Shown piece after piece: positions 34,814 to 45,676 of a stretch of 64,000 nucleotides of DNA. Source of the DNA: Methylomonas methanica (lineage in GTDB: Bacteria; Pseudomonadota; Gammaproteobacteria; Methylococcales; Methylomonadaceae); contig LUUF01000103.1 of the NCBI GenBank assembly GCA_001644045.1, forward strand, positions 43,205 through 107,204, written 5' to 3'. The translations under genes were made by a program, and so were the position numbers. The notes below the pieces were generated by a model, which worked only from the letters and a program-made list of their open reading frames with translations, had not been told where the DNA came from and searched no databases. Position 1 is the stretch's first letter. Each line of letters starts with the position of its first letter.

Positions 34814-36083
34814 AGTTCCGTCTTTGTCCCAGCATGTCGGATGTCACCAACACCACGCCCCCCTCGCTGACGTGAAAACGTTTTTCGTCTTCCGCCCTGT
34901 CCTCGCCGATCACGGTACCTTCCGGTATTTGACAACCTTTTTCGATGATGGCTTTGGTAATTCGGCAGTGTCGGCCGATATTCACCTCGGGCAATACCAC
35001 GGAATCCTGCACCGAGCTGTATGAATTGACCCGCACCATGGAGAACAGCAGGGAGTGGCGCACCGTGGCGCCGGAAATCACGCAACCGCCGGAGACCATG
35101 GAATCGATAGCCTGACCGCGTCTGTCGTCGTCGTCGAACACGAATTTGGCCGGCGGCGTTTGCGCCTGATAGGTCCAGATCGGCCACGTGTTGTCGTACA
35201 GATTCATATCGGGTTTAACGCCGACCAATTCCATATTGGCTGCCCAGTAAGCATCGATGGTTCCCACATCGCGCCAGTAGCTTTGTTGACCGCTTTGCAA
35301 ATCCAGGAACGGATAGGCATTGACCCGGTATTTTTCGATTACCGACGGAATGATGTCCTTACCGAAATCGCGGCTGGAGCCTTTGGTATCGGCATCCTTA
35401 ATCAATTGTTCGAACAAGAAACCGGCATTGAAAATATAAATACCCATGGAAGCCAGCGCGGTGTTTTCCCGGCCGGGCATGACCGGCGGATTCTCGGGCT
35501 TTTCCACAAACGCCTTCACCCGACGGTTTTCGTCCACATGCATTACGCCGAACGCTTTGGCGTCTTCCAGCGAGACTTCGATACAACCGATAGTCAGATC
35601 CGCCTTGTTGGCGACGTGATCGGCCAGCATCACCGAATAATCCATCTTGTAAATATGATCGCCGGCCAATACCAATACAAACTCGGGATTGCGCGCCCGC
35701 AAGATGTCGATGTTTTGATAAATCGCATCGGCGGTGCCTTGATACCAGGAATGTTCGTCATGCCGTTGCTGCGCGGGCATCAAGTCAACGTATTCACCAA
35801 ACTCACCGCGCAAAAAACCCCAGCCTTGTTGAATATGGCGAATCAGCGAATCGGCCTTATACTGGGTGAGGATACCGATCTTGCGAATATCGGAGTTGAT
35901 ACAATTGGACAACGGAAAGTCGATGATGCGGAACTTACCACCAAACGGTACCGCCGGCTTGGCCCGCCAATCGGTCATGTCCTTCAGCCGCGATCCGCGT
36001 CCGCCAGCCAGAATTAACGCGATGGTGTTGCGGGTTAAATCGTTTACCCGTCTCTCCGTTTGATGTGTATCGACGACTGACAT
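34803..36083 (-). CDS. glgC: Glucose-1-phosphate adenylyltransferase
   Basis: A 426-residue ADP-glucose pyrophosphorylase, the committed step to glycogen. The nucleotidyltransferase motif [20 protein letters not shown] is followed by [18 protein letters not shown] marks the glucose-1-phosphate site and the C-terminal left-handed beta-helix starts near 315. FVEKPE and the Arg-rich N terminus fit the fructose-1,6-bisphosphate-regulated group. AGAGGA precedes the ATG. Transcribed divergently from glgB across a 214-bp shared region. Confidence 0.96.
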   Translation of the reverse strand: MSVVDTHQTERRVNDLTRNTIALILAGGRGSRLKDMTDWRAKPAVPFGGKFRIIDFPLSNCINSDIRKIGILTQYKADSLIRHIQQGWGFLRGEFGEYVDLMPAQQRHDEHSWYQGTADAIYQNIDILRARNPEFVLVLAGDHIYKMDYSVMLADHVANKADLTIGCIEVSLEDAKAFGVMHVDENRRVKAFVEKPENPPVMPGRENTALASMGIYIFNAGFLFEQLIKDADTKGSSRDFGKDIIPSVIEKYRVNAYPFLDLQSGQQSYWRDVGTIDAYWAANMELVGVKPDMNLYDNTWPIWTYQAQTPPAKFVFDDDDRRGQAIDSMVSGGCVISGATVRHSLLFSMVRVNSYSSVQDSVVLPEVNIGRHCRITKAIIEKGCQIPEGTVIGEDRAEDEKRFHVSEGGVVLVTSDMLGQRRNYVR

Positions 36084-36297
36084 GTGTATCCTCTTTCAAT
36101 TAAATTAGCTGACCGCCAAAATCCGACTTTAACCGACATTTAACAGATTTCTCGACCTGCCACTTGCCGCGTAGAGCCATTATCGTTACTCTTCACGGAA
36201 AAGTAAAAACTCAAGCGATTTGATGCTGAAAAGTCGGTCATTACCAAAATTGCTATCCCTGCCAACCGATAACTAACTATAACTGAGGCATTGCAAA

Positions 36298-38475
36298 ATG
36301 AACAAGCCAAGCAAAACTAACACGCTTGATTCAGAACTAATCAAACTCACCGAAGCAAAGCATCACGATCCTTTCGCCGTGCTTGGCCGCCATGACCAAG
36401 GCAGCGACAACGTTATCAGAGTGTATTTGCCTTATGCGGAAACCGTAGGAATCAGCCCCAAGGGCTCTGAGTTCAAACGCATCCCCGATACCGATTTTTT
36501 CGAATACCATCCAGGCAAGGAAGTTATCCCGGAACATTATCAGTTGTTTTGGACGGATAAGGACGGCCATGAACATCAGCAATATGATCCGTACTGCTTC
36601 GGCCCGGTACTGCCCGAGTTCGACCAGCACTTGTTCGCGGAAGGCCGGCATTGGCACATCTATCAAAAGCTAGGCTCGCATCTGCACAGCGTAGCAGATA
36701 TTCCGGGCGTGCATTTTGCGGTCTGGGCGCCTAACGCGCAGCGGGTTAGCGTAATCGGCGATTTCAACCGCTGGGACGGCCGCTGCCATCCGATGCGTAG
36801 CCTGGGCAGCAGCGGTATCTGGGAAATTTTCATTCCAGGCTTGACTGTCGGCTGCCTGTACAAGTTTGAGATACTGAATCGCCACACCGGCCAACTGTTG
36901 GTGAAAACCGACCCGTACGGCCAGCAATTCGAATTCCGCCCGCAAACCGCAGCTATCGTCACCGCCGAAGACAGTTACACCTGGCAGGACGGCAGCTGGA
37001 TGGATCAACGTCCGCAACACGACTGGCTGCATGAACCGATGTCGATCTATGAAGTGCATCTGGGGTCCTGGCGGCGCGACCATCGCGGCAACTTCCTGAA
37101 TTACCGGGAACTGGCCGAACAATTGGTCGATTACGTCAAGGAGATGGGGTTTACCCATATCGAACTATTGCCGGTTACCGAACACCCTCTGGACATTTCC
37201 TGGGGCTATCAAACCACCGGTTATTTCGCGCCGACCAGCCGCCACGGCACCCCTGACGATTTCCGTTATTTCGTCGACCACTGCCATCAAAACGGCATCG
37301 GCGTGATTCTGGACTGGGTCCCCGCCCATTTTCCGAAAGACAGTTTCGCACTGGGCCGCTTCGACGGTACGCCGCTTTACGAACACGAAGACCCGCGTAA
37401 AGGCGAGCACCGCGACTGGGGCACGTTGATTTACAACTACAGCCGCAACGAAGTGAAAAACTTCCTGCTCTCCAGCGCCTTCTTCTGGCTGGAGGAATTC
37501 CATCTGGACGGCCTGCGTGTGGACGCGGTGGCGTCGATGTTGTATCTGGATTACTCGCGCGATGCGAACGACTGGATCCCGAACATGTACGGCGGCAACG
37601 AGAACCTGGAAGCGATCGACTTCCTGCGCCATATGAATACCGTCACTCATGAGCAGCATCCCGGCACGGTGGTCATGGCCGAGGAATCGACATCCTGGCC
37701 GCAAGTGACCCGTCCCACCTGGACCGGCGGCTTGGGCTTCTCGATGAAATGGAATATGGGCTGGATGCATGACATTCTGCATTACATGCAGGAACAACCG
37801 ATTCATCGTTCTTACCATCACGATTCGCTGACCTTCGGCTTGCTGTACGCATTCACCGAAAACTTCGTACTGCCGTTTTCGCACGACGAAGTGGTGCACG
37901 GCAAAGGTTCGATGCTGAACAAAATGCCCGGTGACGAATGGCAGCGCTTCGCCAATTTACGTTTGCTATATACGATGATGTTTACCTATCCCGGTAAAAA
38001 ACTGTTGTTCATGGGTTGCGAATTCGGCCAAGGCACCGAGTGGAGTTGCAACCGCACTTTGGATTGGTATGTACTGGATTACCCGCATCACAAAGGCCTG
38101 CAAACCCTGGTCAAGGATTTGAATAAGCTTTATGCCAGCCATACGGCCCTGCACCGCTACGACTTCGATCATCACGGTTTCGAATGGATAGATTGCCACG
38201 ATTATCAACAATCCATCATTAGCTACCGACGCAAATCGGCGCATGAAGATCTGATCGTGATCCTGAACTTCACTCCAGTGCCTCGCGAAAGCTACCGGAT
38301 CGGCGTGCCTAACCCAGGCACTTACTACGAAATCTTCAACTCGGATTCGGAGTATTACGACGGCAGCAACACCGGCAACGGCGCGGTACTGTCGGAACCG
38401 CAACCGTGGATGAATCAAGACCACTCCATTTCAGTAACCTTGCCGCCCCTGGCCGGCATTATTTTGAAAATGTAG
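36298..38475 (+). CDS. glgB: 1,4-alpha-glucan branching enzyme
   Basis: A 725-residue GlgB. It has an N-terminal carbohydrate-binding module ([12 protein letters not shown]), a second CBM48 ([22 protein letters not shown]) and a GH13 catalytic barrel with nucleophile Asp409 (LRVDAV), acid Glu462 (VVMAEES) and the third Asp530 (SHDEVVHGK). It makes alpha-1,6 branches in glycogen. GAGG lies about 10 bases upstream of the ATG. The glgA gene follows after 12 bases, so glgB-glgA is an operon. Confidence 0.97.
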   Translation: MNKPSKTNTLDSELIKLTEAKHHDPFAVLGRHDQGSDNVIRVYLPYAETVGISPKGSEFKRIPDTDFFEYHPGKEVIPEHYQLFWTDKDGHEHQQYDPYCFGPVLPEFDQHLFAEGRHWHIYQKLGSHLHSVADIPGVHFAVWAPNAQRVSVIGDFNRWDGRCHPMRSLGSSGIWEIFIPGLTVGCLYKFEILNRHTGQLLVKTDPYGQQFEFRPQTAAIVTAEDSYTWQDGSWMDQRPQHDWLHEPMSIYEVHLGSWRRDHRGNFLNYRELAEQLVDYVKEMGFTHIELLPVTEHPLDISWGYQTTGYFAPTSRHGTPDDFRYFVDHCHQNGIGVILDWVPAHFPKDSFALGRFDGTPLYEHEDPRKGEHRDWGTLIYNYSRNEVKNFLLSSAFFWLEEFHLDGLRVDAVASMLYLDYSRDANDWIPNMYGGNENLEAIDFLRHMNTVTHEQHPGTVVMAEESTSWPQVTRPTWTGGLGFSMKWNMGWMHDILHYMQEQPIHRSYHHDSLTFGLLYAFTENFVLPFSHDEVVHGKGSMLNKMPGDEWQRFANLRLLYTMMFTYPGKKLLFMGCEFGQGTEWSCNRTLDWYVLDYPHHKGLQTLVKDLNKLYASHTALHRYDFDHHGFEWIDCHDYQQSIISYRRKSAHEDLIVILNFTPVPRESYRIGVPNPGTYYEIFNSDSEYYDGSNTGNGAVLSEPQPWMNQDHSISVTLPPLAGIILKM

Positions 38476-38487
38476 TTTTTAATCGTC

Positions 38488-39921
38488 ATGAAAAAAATTC
38501 TGTTCGCGAGCAGCGAAACCCATCCCTTGATCAAAACCGGCGGCCTGGCGGATGTCGCCGGCAGCCTGCCTTTGGCCCTGGCCGAACTGGGCCAGGACGT
38601 GCGCATCATCATGCCTAATTACCAAGGCATCAAGAACTGCGAGCCCGGCCGTTATCTGTGCACCGTCCGAGTCAACAATTGCGACGTCAATCTATTGGAA
38701 ACTCACTTGCCGGACAGCGACGTAATCGTCTGGCTGGTCGATTATCCGCCGTTCTTCAATTTTCCCGGCAATCCGTATCTCGACGAAGCCGGCCGGCCTT
38801 GGCCGAACATCGGCGAACGCTTTGCATTGTTCTGCCGCATCATCGTGGAAGTGGCGACCAACCGGGCTTATTTAAATTGGCACGCCGACATCGTGCATTG
38901 CAACGACTGGCAAACCGGCTTGGTACCGGCCTTGCTATCCTTGGAACCAAACCCGCCGGCGACGATTTTTACTATTCACAATATGGCTTACCAAGGCCTG
39001 TTCCCCGGCAGCACCTTCGCCCAATTGAATCTGCCGGGGCAATTGCTGCATCCGGACGGCCTGGAATTCCACGGCATGCTGTCCTTCATTAAAGGCGGCC
39101 TGAGCTATTCCGACCGGATTACCACGGTGAGCCCCACCTATGCCCAGGAAATCCAGACGCCGGAGTTCGGTTATGGTTTGGAAGGCCTGTTGGCGCATAA
39201 ACAAAGCCACTTGCGCGGCATTCTGAACGGCATCGACGTGTCAGTCTGGAATCCGGCCGACGATGCCTATATTGCTCAGCCTTACAGCGTCGACAAGCTT
39301 AAAGACAAGCAAGTCAACAAAACGGCATTGCAGCAACAGCTGGGCTTGCCGGTGGATTTGGAAACACCGTTGTTCGGCTTAATCGGTCGATTGGTCGAGC
39401 AAAAAGGCATCGATCTGGTACTCAGCTGCCTGCAGGAGATGACCACCCTACCCCTACAATTCGCGTTATTGGGTAGCGGCGATAAAAGCATCGAATACCG
39501 CCTGCAGGAGTTTGCTCGCCTGTATCCGGAAAGAATTTCCATCACTATCGGTTACGATGAGCGTTTGGCGCATCAAATCGAAGCGGGCGCCGATATTTTC
39601 TTGATGCCTTCGCGCTTCGAGCCTTGCGGTTTGAACCAGATGTACAGCCAATGCTACGGCACGATACCTATCGTCAGAAAAACCGGCGGCTTGGCGGACA
39701 CCGTGATCGATGCGTTGCCGGAAAGCATCGCCAACGGCACCGCCAGCGGCATCTCGTTTAACGACGCTTCCGCGGCAGCGCTGATAGAAGCCATAAAACG
39801 CAGCCTGGTGTTATTCCACAACCAACCTGTTTGGAAGAAAATTCAACGTAACGCGATGGTCAAGGATTTCTCCTGGCAAAACAGCGCGAATCAATATCTC
39901 GCGCTATACAATGAAATCTAA
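38488..39921 (+). CDS. glgA: Glycogen synthase (ADP-glucose)
   Basis: A 477-residue GT5 glycogen synthase. The ADP-glucose-binding KTGGLADVAGSLP begins at Lys16; the C-terminal Rossmann domain shows GRLVEQKGIDLV and SRFEPCGLNQMYSQCYG plus a second KTGGLADTV. It elongates alpha-1,4-glucan chains from the product of GlgC. Its last codons contain the start of the downstream secretin-like gene. Confidence 0.97.
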   Translation: MKKILFASSETHPLIKTGGLADVAGSLPLALAELGQDVRIIMPNYQGIKNCEPGRYLCTVRVNNCDVNLLETHLPDSDVIVWLVDYPPFFNFPGNPYLDEAGRPWPNIGERFALFCRIIVEVATNRAYLNWHADIVHCNDWQTGLVPALLSLEPNPPATIFTIHNMAYQGLFPGSTFAQLNLPGQLLHPDGLEFHGMLSFIKGGLSYSDRITTVSPTYAQEIQTPEFGYGLEGLLAHKQSHLRGILNGIDVSVWNPADDAYIAQPYSVDKLKDKQVNKTALQQQLGLPVDLETPLFGLIGRLVEQKGIDLVLSCLQEMTTLPLQFALLGSGDKSIEYRLQEFARLYPERISITIGYDERLAHQIEAGADIFLMPSRFEPCGLNQMYSQCYGTIPIVRKTGGLADTVIDALPESIANGTASGISFNDASAAALIEAIKRSLVLFHNQPVWKKIQRNAMVKDFSWQNSANQYLALYNEI

Positions 39922-40696
39922 AACCTGCTTGGCCGGCCTGATATTGGTGGCCGGCCTCGCGGTTGCCGACGAGTCGGCGATGGAAGTCATCCCGCTCGTC
40001 AACCGTCCCGCTTCTGAAGTGCAAGCTTTATTGACGCCTTTACTGGATGCCGAAGATCGCGTCATCGATAACGGCTCCAGCCTGATCGTGAAAACCAGTC
40101 CCGCCAAAATCGGCAAAATCAGAGCGCTCATCCAAAAACTCGATGCCCGGCTCAGCAATTTATTAATCAGCGTTTTGCAAACCAGCAGCAAAACCGCAGC
40201 CGAATTGAACGCGGAAGCGGCTATTGCCGCGACACCAAACACCATCCACATGCGCGGCATGATGGGCAATACAGAGGACTTACGGAATCGCCAGCAACAT
40301 CAGCAATTGCGTACGCTGGAAGGCCAACCCGCCCATATTAAAACCGGTGAGGTACGGCCAGTACATAATTACAGCGTCTACAACTCGGTTTATGGTAGTT
40401 CGGTAAATACAGACACCCAGATGATTGAAGCCAGTACCGGCTTTGCCGTTACCCCGCGTTTGGCCGGCAATCAGGTCATTCTCGATGTCGAACCATGGTC
40501 GGATAGCTTTCAACGCAACGGCAATCTCGAGACCCAATCCGCTCACACCACTTTACGCGCCAATCTCGGCGAATGGGTGGAAATTGCCGGCAATACCGAT
40601 ACCGAGCAATCCGACAGTCGTGGCTTCAACAGTTTCAACCACCGCACCAAGCAAAATGCTTTACGCATTCTAATCAAAGTTGATTCAGCCGATTAA
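39911..40696 (+). CDS. Small secretin-domain-like periplasmic protein
   Basis: A 261-residue exported protein (signal KTCLAGLILVAGLAVAD). Residues ~25-85 match a secretin N-domain: EVIPLVNRPASEVQALLTPLL, then VIDNGSSLIVKTSPAKIGKIRALIQKLD. The later part GFAVTPRLAGNQVILDVEPW resembles the start of the secretin barrel domain, but at 261 residues it is far too short to be a full GspD/PilQ gate. The ATG overlaps the end of glgA by 11 bases in another frame, so it should be translated from the glgBA message. Function unknown; no secretion genes lie nearby. Confidence 0.7.
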   Translation: MKSKTCLAGLILVAGLAVADESAMEVIPLVNRPASEVQALLTPLLDAEDRVIDNGSSLIVKTSPAKIGKIRALIQKLDARLSNLLISVLQTSSKTAAELNAEAAIAATPNTIHMRGMMGNTEDLRNRQQHQQLRTLEGQPAHIKTGEVRPVHNYSVYNSVYGSSVNTDTQMIEASTGFAVTPRLAGNQVILDVEPWSDSFQRNGNLETQSAHTTLRANLGEWVEIAGNTDTEQSDSRGFNSFNHRTKQNALRILIKVDSAD

Positions 40697-40867
40697 TCCC
40701 GATCGGCCAAACTCGAGCCTGTCACTGCCGACTAAACAATCCGCCGCCCCCTGGTCACGAAATTATTTTCGAGTTTTGTGCGCGGTAACATAATATAAGT
40801 ATCGTAATTGGCGGCAAGCGCATACTAATTGGTTATGATGGCCCGACATCTTCATGCCGACAGCCTT

Positions 40868-41914
40868 ATGAGCATCATTGCCAAGCGTTCCGCGACCGTT
40901 CTTACATATTTTCTAACGATTATATGTCTGGCAACATCCAGCTGGGTGTACGCCAGAGAAACACTGCGGGTGCTAACTTGGGACGGTTATGCCGACAACG
41001 AAGTGGTTTCGGCTTTCGAACAACGGTTCGACGTCGCAATCGAGCTGACCCTGGTAACATCGGACGACGACCTTTGGCAGAAAATCAATAGCCGCAGCTA
41101 TGATGTGTTTGCGGTCAATACCGCGGAATTACAGCGCTATATCGATCAAGGTCTAAGCAGACCGATCAGAATGGCGAATATCCCCAACCACGCCCAGCAA
41201 TTACAGCGATTCCAAGACCTGCAAGCCATTCCCGGCTTGGTTCGGCAGAACGATATTTACGCCGTTCCTTACACCTACTCGGAAATGGGGCTGATCTACA
41301 ACCGCAAACTGGTCAAGACTGCCCCACAATCCATGTCGGCCATGTGGGACGCTGCGTATCGGGGCCGAGTGCTGGCTTTTAACACCAGCAATCATAGTTT
41401 TTCCTTGGTCGGCTTATTGATGGGCGTGGCCAATCCATTCCGCATGACAGACCCCGAGTTGGAACAAGCCACTCGCGAACTGGTCAGGTTGCGGCGCAAT
41501 GTATTGACCTTTTATGCGACCGCCGAAGAAGCGACCAGGCTTTTCGCCAAGTATGATATAGCCTTGATTTTCGGCAATTACGGCACCCAACAACTGAAAG
41601 CCCTGCGCGAAGCAGGCGCCGACATCGGTTATGTGATTCCGCGCGAAGGCGCGTTAGCCTGGCTGGATTGCTGGGCAATCACCCGCAATAGCCAAAACCC
41701 CGAATTAGCGGAAAAATGGATTAATTACACCCTGGAAAAAGCGGTCAGCGAACGACTCACCCAGCAACACGGCTTGGCAAACACCATTACCGCATCATTG
41801 AACGACAGCACCCAAAACAAGCCCATCATTTGGCTGGAGCCGATACTCAATCCGCTGGCGCGCAAAACGCTATGGGACAGAATCATTTCCGGCGAAGCAC
41901 CCGAGGCCTTCTGA
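40868..41914 (+). CDS. Extracellular solute-binding protein, PotD/PotF type
   Basis: About 348 residues from the ATG at 40868, where a good signal peptide starts (MSIIAKRSATVLTYFLTIICL ... WVYA); earlier starts at 40829-40838 are possible. The mature sequence begins ETLRVLTWDGYADNEVVSAFE, the usual opening of periplasmic polyamine-binding proteins (LNIYNW-type), and NDIYAVPYTYSEMGLIYNRKL matches the family hinge. No ABC transporter genes are present. Instead the stop codon abuts the GTG start of a membrane GGDEF/EAL protein, so it more likely feeds a signal than a transporter. Confidence 0.8.
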   Translation: MSIIAKRSATVLTYFLTIICLATSSWVYARETLRVLTWDGYADNEVVSAFEQRFDVAIELTLVTSDDDLWQKINSRSYDVFAVNTAELQRYIDQGLSRPIRMANIPNHAQQLQRFQDLQAIPGLVRQNDIYAVPYTYSEMGLIYNRKLVKTAPQSMSAMWDAAYRGRVLAFNTSNHSFSLVGLLMGVANPFRMTDPELEQATRELVRLRRNVLTFYATAEEATRLFAKYDIALIFGNYGTQQLKALREAGADIGYVIPREGALAWLDCWAITRNSQNPELAEKWINYTLEKAVSERLTQQHGLANTITASLNDSTQNKPIIWLEPILNPLARKTLWDRIISGEAPEAF

Positions 41915-44900
41915 GTGCGCTCCAGCATAGGCATAAAACTGGGTTTCTGGCTGGCGCTGCTAGGCACGCTATCGACCGGCCTGACCGGTTACTACGTATA
42001 CGACCGCAGCCGCGTCATGCTGGTGGAAACGGCCAAGGACAAGTTACTCAACGACACCCAAGGCCTGGGGCACCGCTTTGCCGATGCGTTGGCAGCCACC
42101 GCCAGCAATGTAAAATTGCTGGCCAATCTGCCGCTTAGCACCGACATTGCCTCGGCGAAGCCCAACACCGAGTTGCCGATACGCAAAAATCAATTAGCGG
42201 AGATTTTTGTTAGCTTGCTGAACGCTCACCCCGAATACAGTCAAATCCGTTTGATAGACACGCGGCACTACGGCAAGGAATTGGTCAGAGTCGATAGAGA
42301 CCGAGACACCCTCAAAGTCATTGCCGAAGCGCAATTGCAAGAGAAAAACCATTTCCCTTATGTATTCGAAACCGTACCGCTACCCGCAGACCAATACTAC
42401 GTTTCCGAAATCAATTTAAACCAAGAATTAGGCGCCCACCAGGGGTTTGGCAAACCCACGCTGCGGGTAGCGATGCCGATAAAATCGACGAACTTCACCA
42501 TCGCCGTAGTCGTCATCAATGTGGACTTGGATGGGTTGTTCGAGCAAGTACGCAGCAATATTTCCGACGATATCAAATTGTTGCTCAGCAACGATAGAGG
42601 GGACTACTTGATTCACCCGGACGACGCCAAAACCTTTGGCTTCGAGAGCGGCCGCAGCTTTCTGATTCAGGACGATATTCCGGACATAAAAGCGATTCTG
42701 GCAGGTAAGCAACAACACTCGGCATTCGCAACCAGCGATACGCAAAGCCTGGCCGCTTCGTCTCTGGCTGCTTTTGTAAAGCTGCCGCTGGGTTCGGCAA
42801 GTAGCGGGCGCTTCGTGATGCTGGGCTTGTATACGCCGCTGCAAAACGTATTGGTGGAAAGCAAGGCTCTCGGCGTGGGAGTAATTGAAATTACGTTGTT
42901 GTTCAGCCTGCTGGCAAGTGCAATTTCGCTGCTGCTGGCCAGAGTGCTGGCCAAACCGCTAAATTCGATGACTACCGCCATCGGCCAATTCAAGCTAGGC
43001 GCCCCGCTAACCGGCTTACCCACGCATCGTAACGACGAAATCGGCTACCTGGCGAATAGCTTCATGTCGATGACCGAGCAATTAAACTCGCAGATAGCCG
43101 AGTTACATGCCTCGGAAGCCAAATTGCACGCTATTCTCGACAATGCGCCGGTCGGTATTTGGCTGGCCGACCTCGATAGGCACTTTTTGTTTGTGAATCA
43201 AACTTTTTGCGACGCTCTTGGCCTGCCGGAAGCCCGCTTCATTGCTAACGAGCAGCTTGCCGAGCTGTTCGGCGCGGAGATCGCCGCCCGTTTTCTTACC
43301 GCCGATCAAGAGTGTTTGGCGCAAGCGGATCAACCGCATCAATCACTTGAACAAATAAAATTTGCCGACGGCAAACGGCATACCATACAGATAACCCGCA
43401 CCCAATTGCAGGATATCAACAAGGAAACGGTCGGCATCATCGGCATTGCCATGGATATCAGCGATCGCCAACAAGCGGCTAATCGCGAACGCGCCCATAA
43501 TCACGTGCTGGAATTGCTATCCAAAGGCGCGGCATTACCGGAAATCCTGCAAGCAGTGGTGTTGGGCGTGGAGACGCAAAATCCGGACTTACTTTGTTCG
43601 ATCTTGTTATTGAATAGCGAAGGCAACCGATTATTTATCGGCGCGGCACCGCGTTTGCCCGACTTCTACAACGCCGCCGTGGACGGCTTGTATATAGGCC
43701 CCGGCGTGGGCTCCTGCGGCACCGCAGCCTATTTCGGCCAGCGGGTCATTGTCGAAGATATTCAGAACCATACGTATTGGGGACCTTTTACCGAGCTTGC
43801 GGCTCAGGCTGGTTTAGGCGCGTGCTGGTCGGAACCGATCCGTGGCGCGTCCGGCCGATTGTTGGGCACTTTCGCTATTTACCAGCGACACCCCGCGGCA
43901 CCCGGCGCCGAAGATATTCAGATGATTGAACAGGCTTCGCATCTGGCCGGCATCGCAATCGACCGCAGCCGCAGCAATGAAGAATTGCAATTGGCTTCGT
44001 TAGTGTATCAAAACAGCAGTGAAGCGATGGCCGTGACCGACGCGCAAGGCATGATTATCAATGTTAATCCGGCCTTCACCGAGTTGACCGGTTACGCACT
44101 GGACGAAGTCATCGGTAAAAACCATAACATTCTAAACTCGCAGCGACAAGGCGAACAGTTTTACCAAGCCATGTGGCAAGCCATCAATAGCAGCGGTTAC
44201 TGGAAAGGCGAAATTTGGAATCGGCGAAAAAACGGCGAGATATTCGCCGAGCAACTGACCATCAATACCATATTTAGCGTCGATGGCCTGCCGCAACGGC
44301 GCGTGGCTTTATTTTCCGACATCACTCAAAAGAAACAATCGGAAGAACTAATCTGGAACCAGGCCAATTTCGATCCGCTTACCGGCCTACCCAACCGCCG
44401 TATGTTCCATGACAGGCTGGACCAAGAAATCAAAAAAGCGCATCGCAGCGGTTTGCAGGTAGCATTGATATTGCTTGATCTGGATCGCTTCAAGGAAGTT
44501 AACGATACCCTGGGTCACGACATGGGAGATTTATTGCTAAAAGATGCCTCGCAGCGGCTGCTGCGTTGCGTACGCGACTCGGATACCGTCGCCAGATTGG
44601 GCGGCGACGAGTTCACCGTTATCCTCGGCGAACTGGAGGACGCCGACAACGTCGAACGTGTGGTTAATAATATCCTGCAAAGACTGGTCGAGCCGTTTCA
44701 GCTGAAAACCAAAGTGGCGTACATCTCGGCCAGTATCGGTATCACGCTTTACCCCAAGGACGCCGAGAGAATCGATGCCTTGATCAAGAATGCCGACCAG
44801 GCGATGTATGCCGCCAAACACCAGGGCCGCAATCGCTATTGTTATTTCACGCCGTCGATGCAGGAAGCCGCGCAAGCGCGCATGCTAATTGCCGAAGATT

Positions 44901-45676
44901 TGCGCAATGCCTTGGAGACAAACCAGTTTGAAGTGTATTACCAACCAGTCGTGGAACTCGGCTCCGGTGCCATCCATAAAGCGGAAGCATTAATACGCTG
45001 GCAACACCCGACGCGCGGCACGGTCAGCCCCGCCGAATTTGTACATATCGCCGAAGATATAGGCCTGATTGCCGAGATCGGCGACTGGGTGTTTAAACAA
45101 GCGGCGAGCCAGGTAAAACAGTGGCGTAAACGGTACCATCCGGATTTTCAGATCAGCGTCAACAAATCGCCGGTGCAGTTCTACGACGGCCATTCCCGCG
45201 ACACATGGCTGGAACACTTGCAAACCCTTGAACTACCCGGACAAAGCATCGTAGCGGAAATTACGGAAGGCTTGCTGCTGGACGCCAGCAATGTCGTGAA
45301 GGATCAATTACTGGCATTTCGAGATGCCGGCATTCAAGTATCGCTGGACGATTTCGGCACCGGCTATTCGTCGCTGGCTTACCTGAAGAAATTCGATATC
45401 GATTATCTGAAAATAGATCAGTCTTTTGTCGGCAACTTGTCACCGAATTCCAGCGACAAGGTACTCTGCGAAGCAATTATCGTGATGGCGCACAAGCTGG
45501 GTATGAAGGTTATCGCCGAAGGCATAGAAACCGAACAACAACGTGAATTGTTGCTCGAGTCCGGCTGCGACTACGGTCAAGGCTATTTGTTCTCCAAACC
45601 CTTGTCCGCAATGAAGTTCGAGGAACTTCTCATCCGGCACGGAACCAGCAAAAGCACTGCAAGCGATCTTATTTGA
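41915..45676 (+). CDS. Membrane sensor with PAS, GAF, PAS, GGDEF and EAL domains
   Basis: A 1253-residue c-di-GMP enzyme. Order: transmembrane helix (~5-28), Cache-like periplasmic sensor (~30-310), second helix (~318-345), HAMP-like linker, PAS (~404-520), GAF (~529-690), PAS/PAC (~695-815), GGDEF (~815-980) and EAL (~990-1245). The diguanylate cyclase motif is intact (GGDEF, 896-900) with an inhibitory I-site RDSD at 887-890 exactly five residues upstream. The phosphodiesterase part has EAL at 1024-1026 and DDFGTGYSS, so both activities look possible. The start is GTG, with no gap after the binding-protein gene. Its stop overlaps the convergent corC gene by 8 bases. Confidence 0.92.
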   Translation: MRSSIGIKLGFWLALLGTLSTGLTGYYVYDRSRVMLVETAKDKLLNDTQGLGHRFADALAATASNVKLLANLPLSTDIASAKPNTELPIRKNQLAEIFVSLLNAHPEYSQIRLIDTRHYGKELVRVDRDRDTLKVIAEAQLQEKNHFPYVFETVPLPADQYYVSEINLNQELGAHQGFGKPTLRVAMPIKSTNFTIAVVVINVDLDGLFEQVRSNISDDIKLLLSNDRGDYLIHPDDAKTFGFESGRSFLIQDDIPDIKAILAGKQQHSAFATSDTQSLAASSLAAFVKLPLGSASSGRFVMLGLYTPLQNVLVESKALGVGVIEITLLFSLLASAISLLLARVLAKPLNSMTTAIGQFKLGAPLTGLPTHRNDEIGYLANSFMSMTEQLNSQIAELHASEAKLHAILDNAPVGIWLADLDRHFLFVNQTFCDALGLPEARFIANEQLAELFGAEIAARFLTADQECLAQADQPHQSLEQIKFADGKRHTIQITRTQLQDINKETVGIIGIAMDISDRQQAANRERAHNHVLELLSKGAALPEILQAVVLGVETQNPDLLCSILLLNSEGNRLFIGAAPRLPDFYNAAVDGLYIGPGVGSCGTAAYFGQRVIVEDIQNHTYWGPFTELAAQAGLGACWSEPIRGASGRLLGTFAIYQRHPAAPGAEDIQMIEQASHLAGIAIDRSRSNEELQLASLVYQNSSEAMAVTDAQGMIINVNPAFTELTGYALDEVIGKNHNILNSQRQGEQFYQAMWQAINSSGYWKGEIWNRRKNGEIFAEQLTINTIFSVDGLPQRRVALFSDITQKKQSEELIWNQANFDPLTGLPNRRMFHDRLDQEIKKAHRSGLQVALILLDLDRFKEVNDTLGHDMGDLLLKDASQRLLRCVRDSDTVARLGGDEFTVILGELEDADNVERVVNNILQRLVEPFQLKTKVAYISASIGITLYPKDAERIDALIKNADQAMYAAKHQGRNRYCYFTPSMQEAAQARMLIAEDLRNALETNQFEVYYQPVVELGSGAIHKAEALIRWQHPTRGTVSPAEFVHIAEDIGLIAEIGDWVFKQAASQVKQWRKRYHPDFQISVNKSPVQFYDGHSRDTWLEHLQTLELPGQSIVAEITEGLLLDASNVVKDQLLAFRDAGIQVSLDDFGTGYSSLAYLKKFDIDYLKIDQSFVGNLSPNSSDKVLCEAIIVMAHKLGMKVIAEGIETEQQRELLLESGCDYGQGYLFSKPLSAMKFEELLIRHGTSKSTASDLI

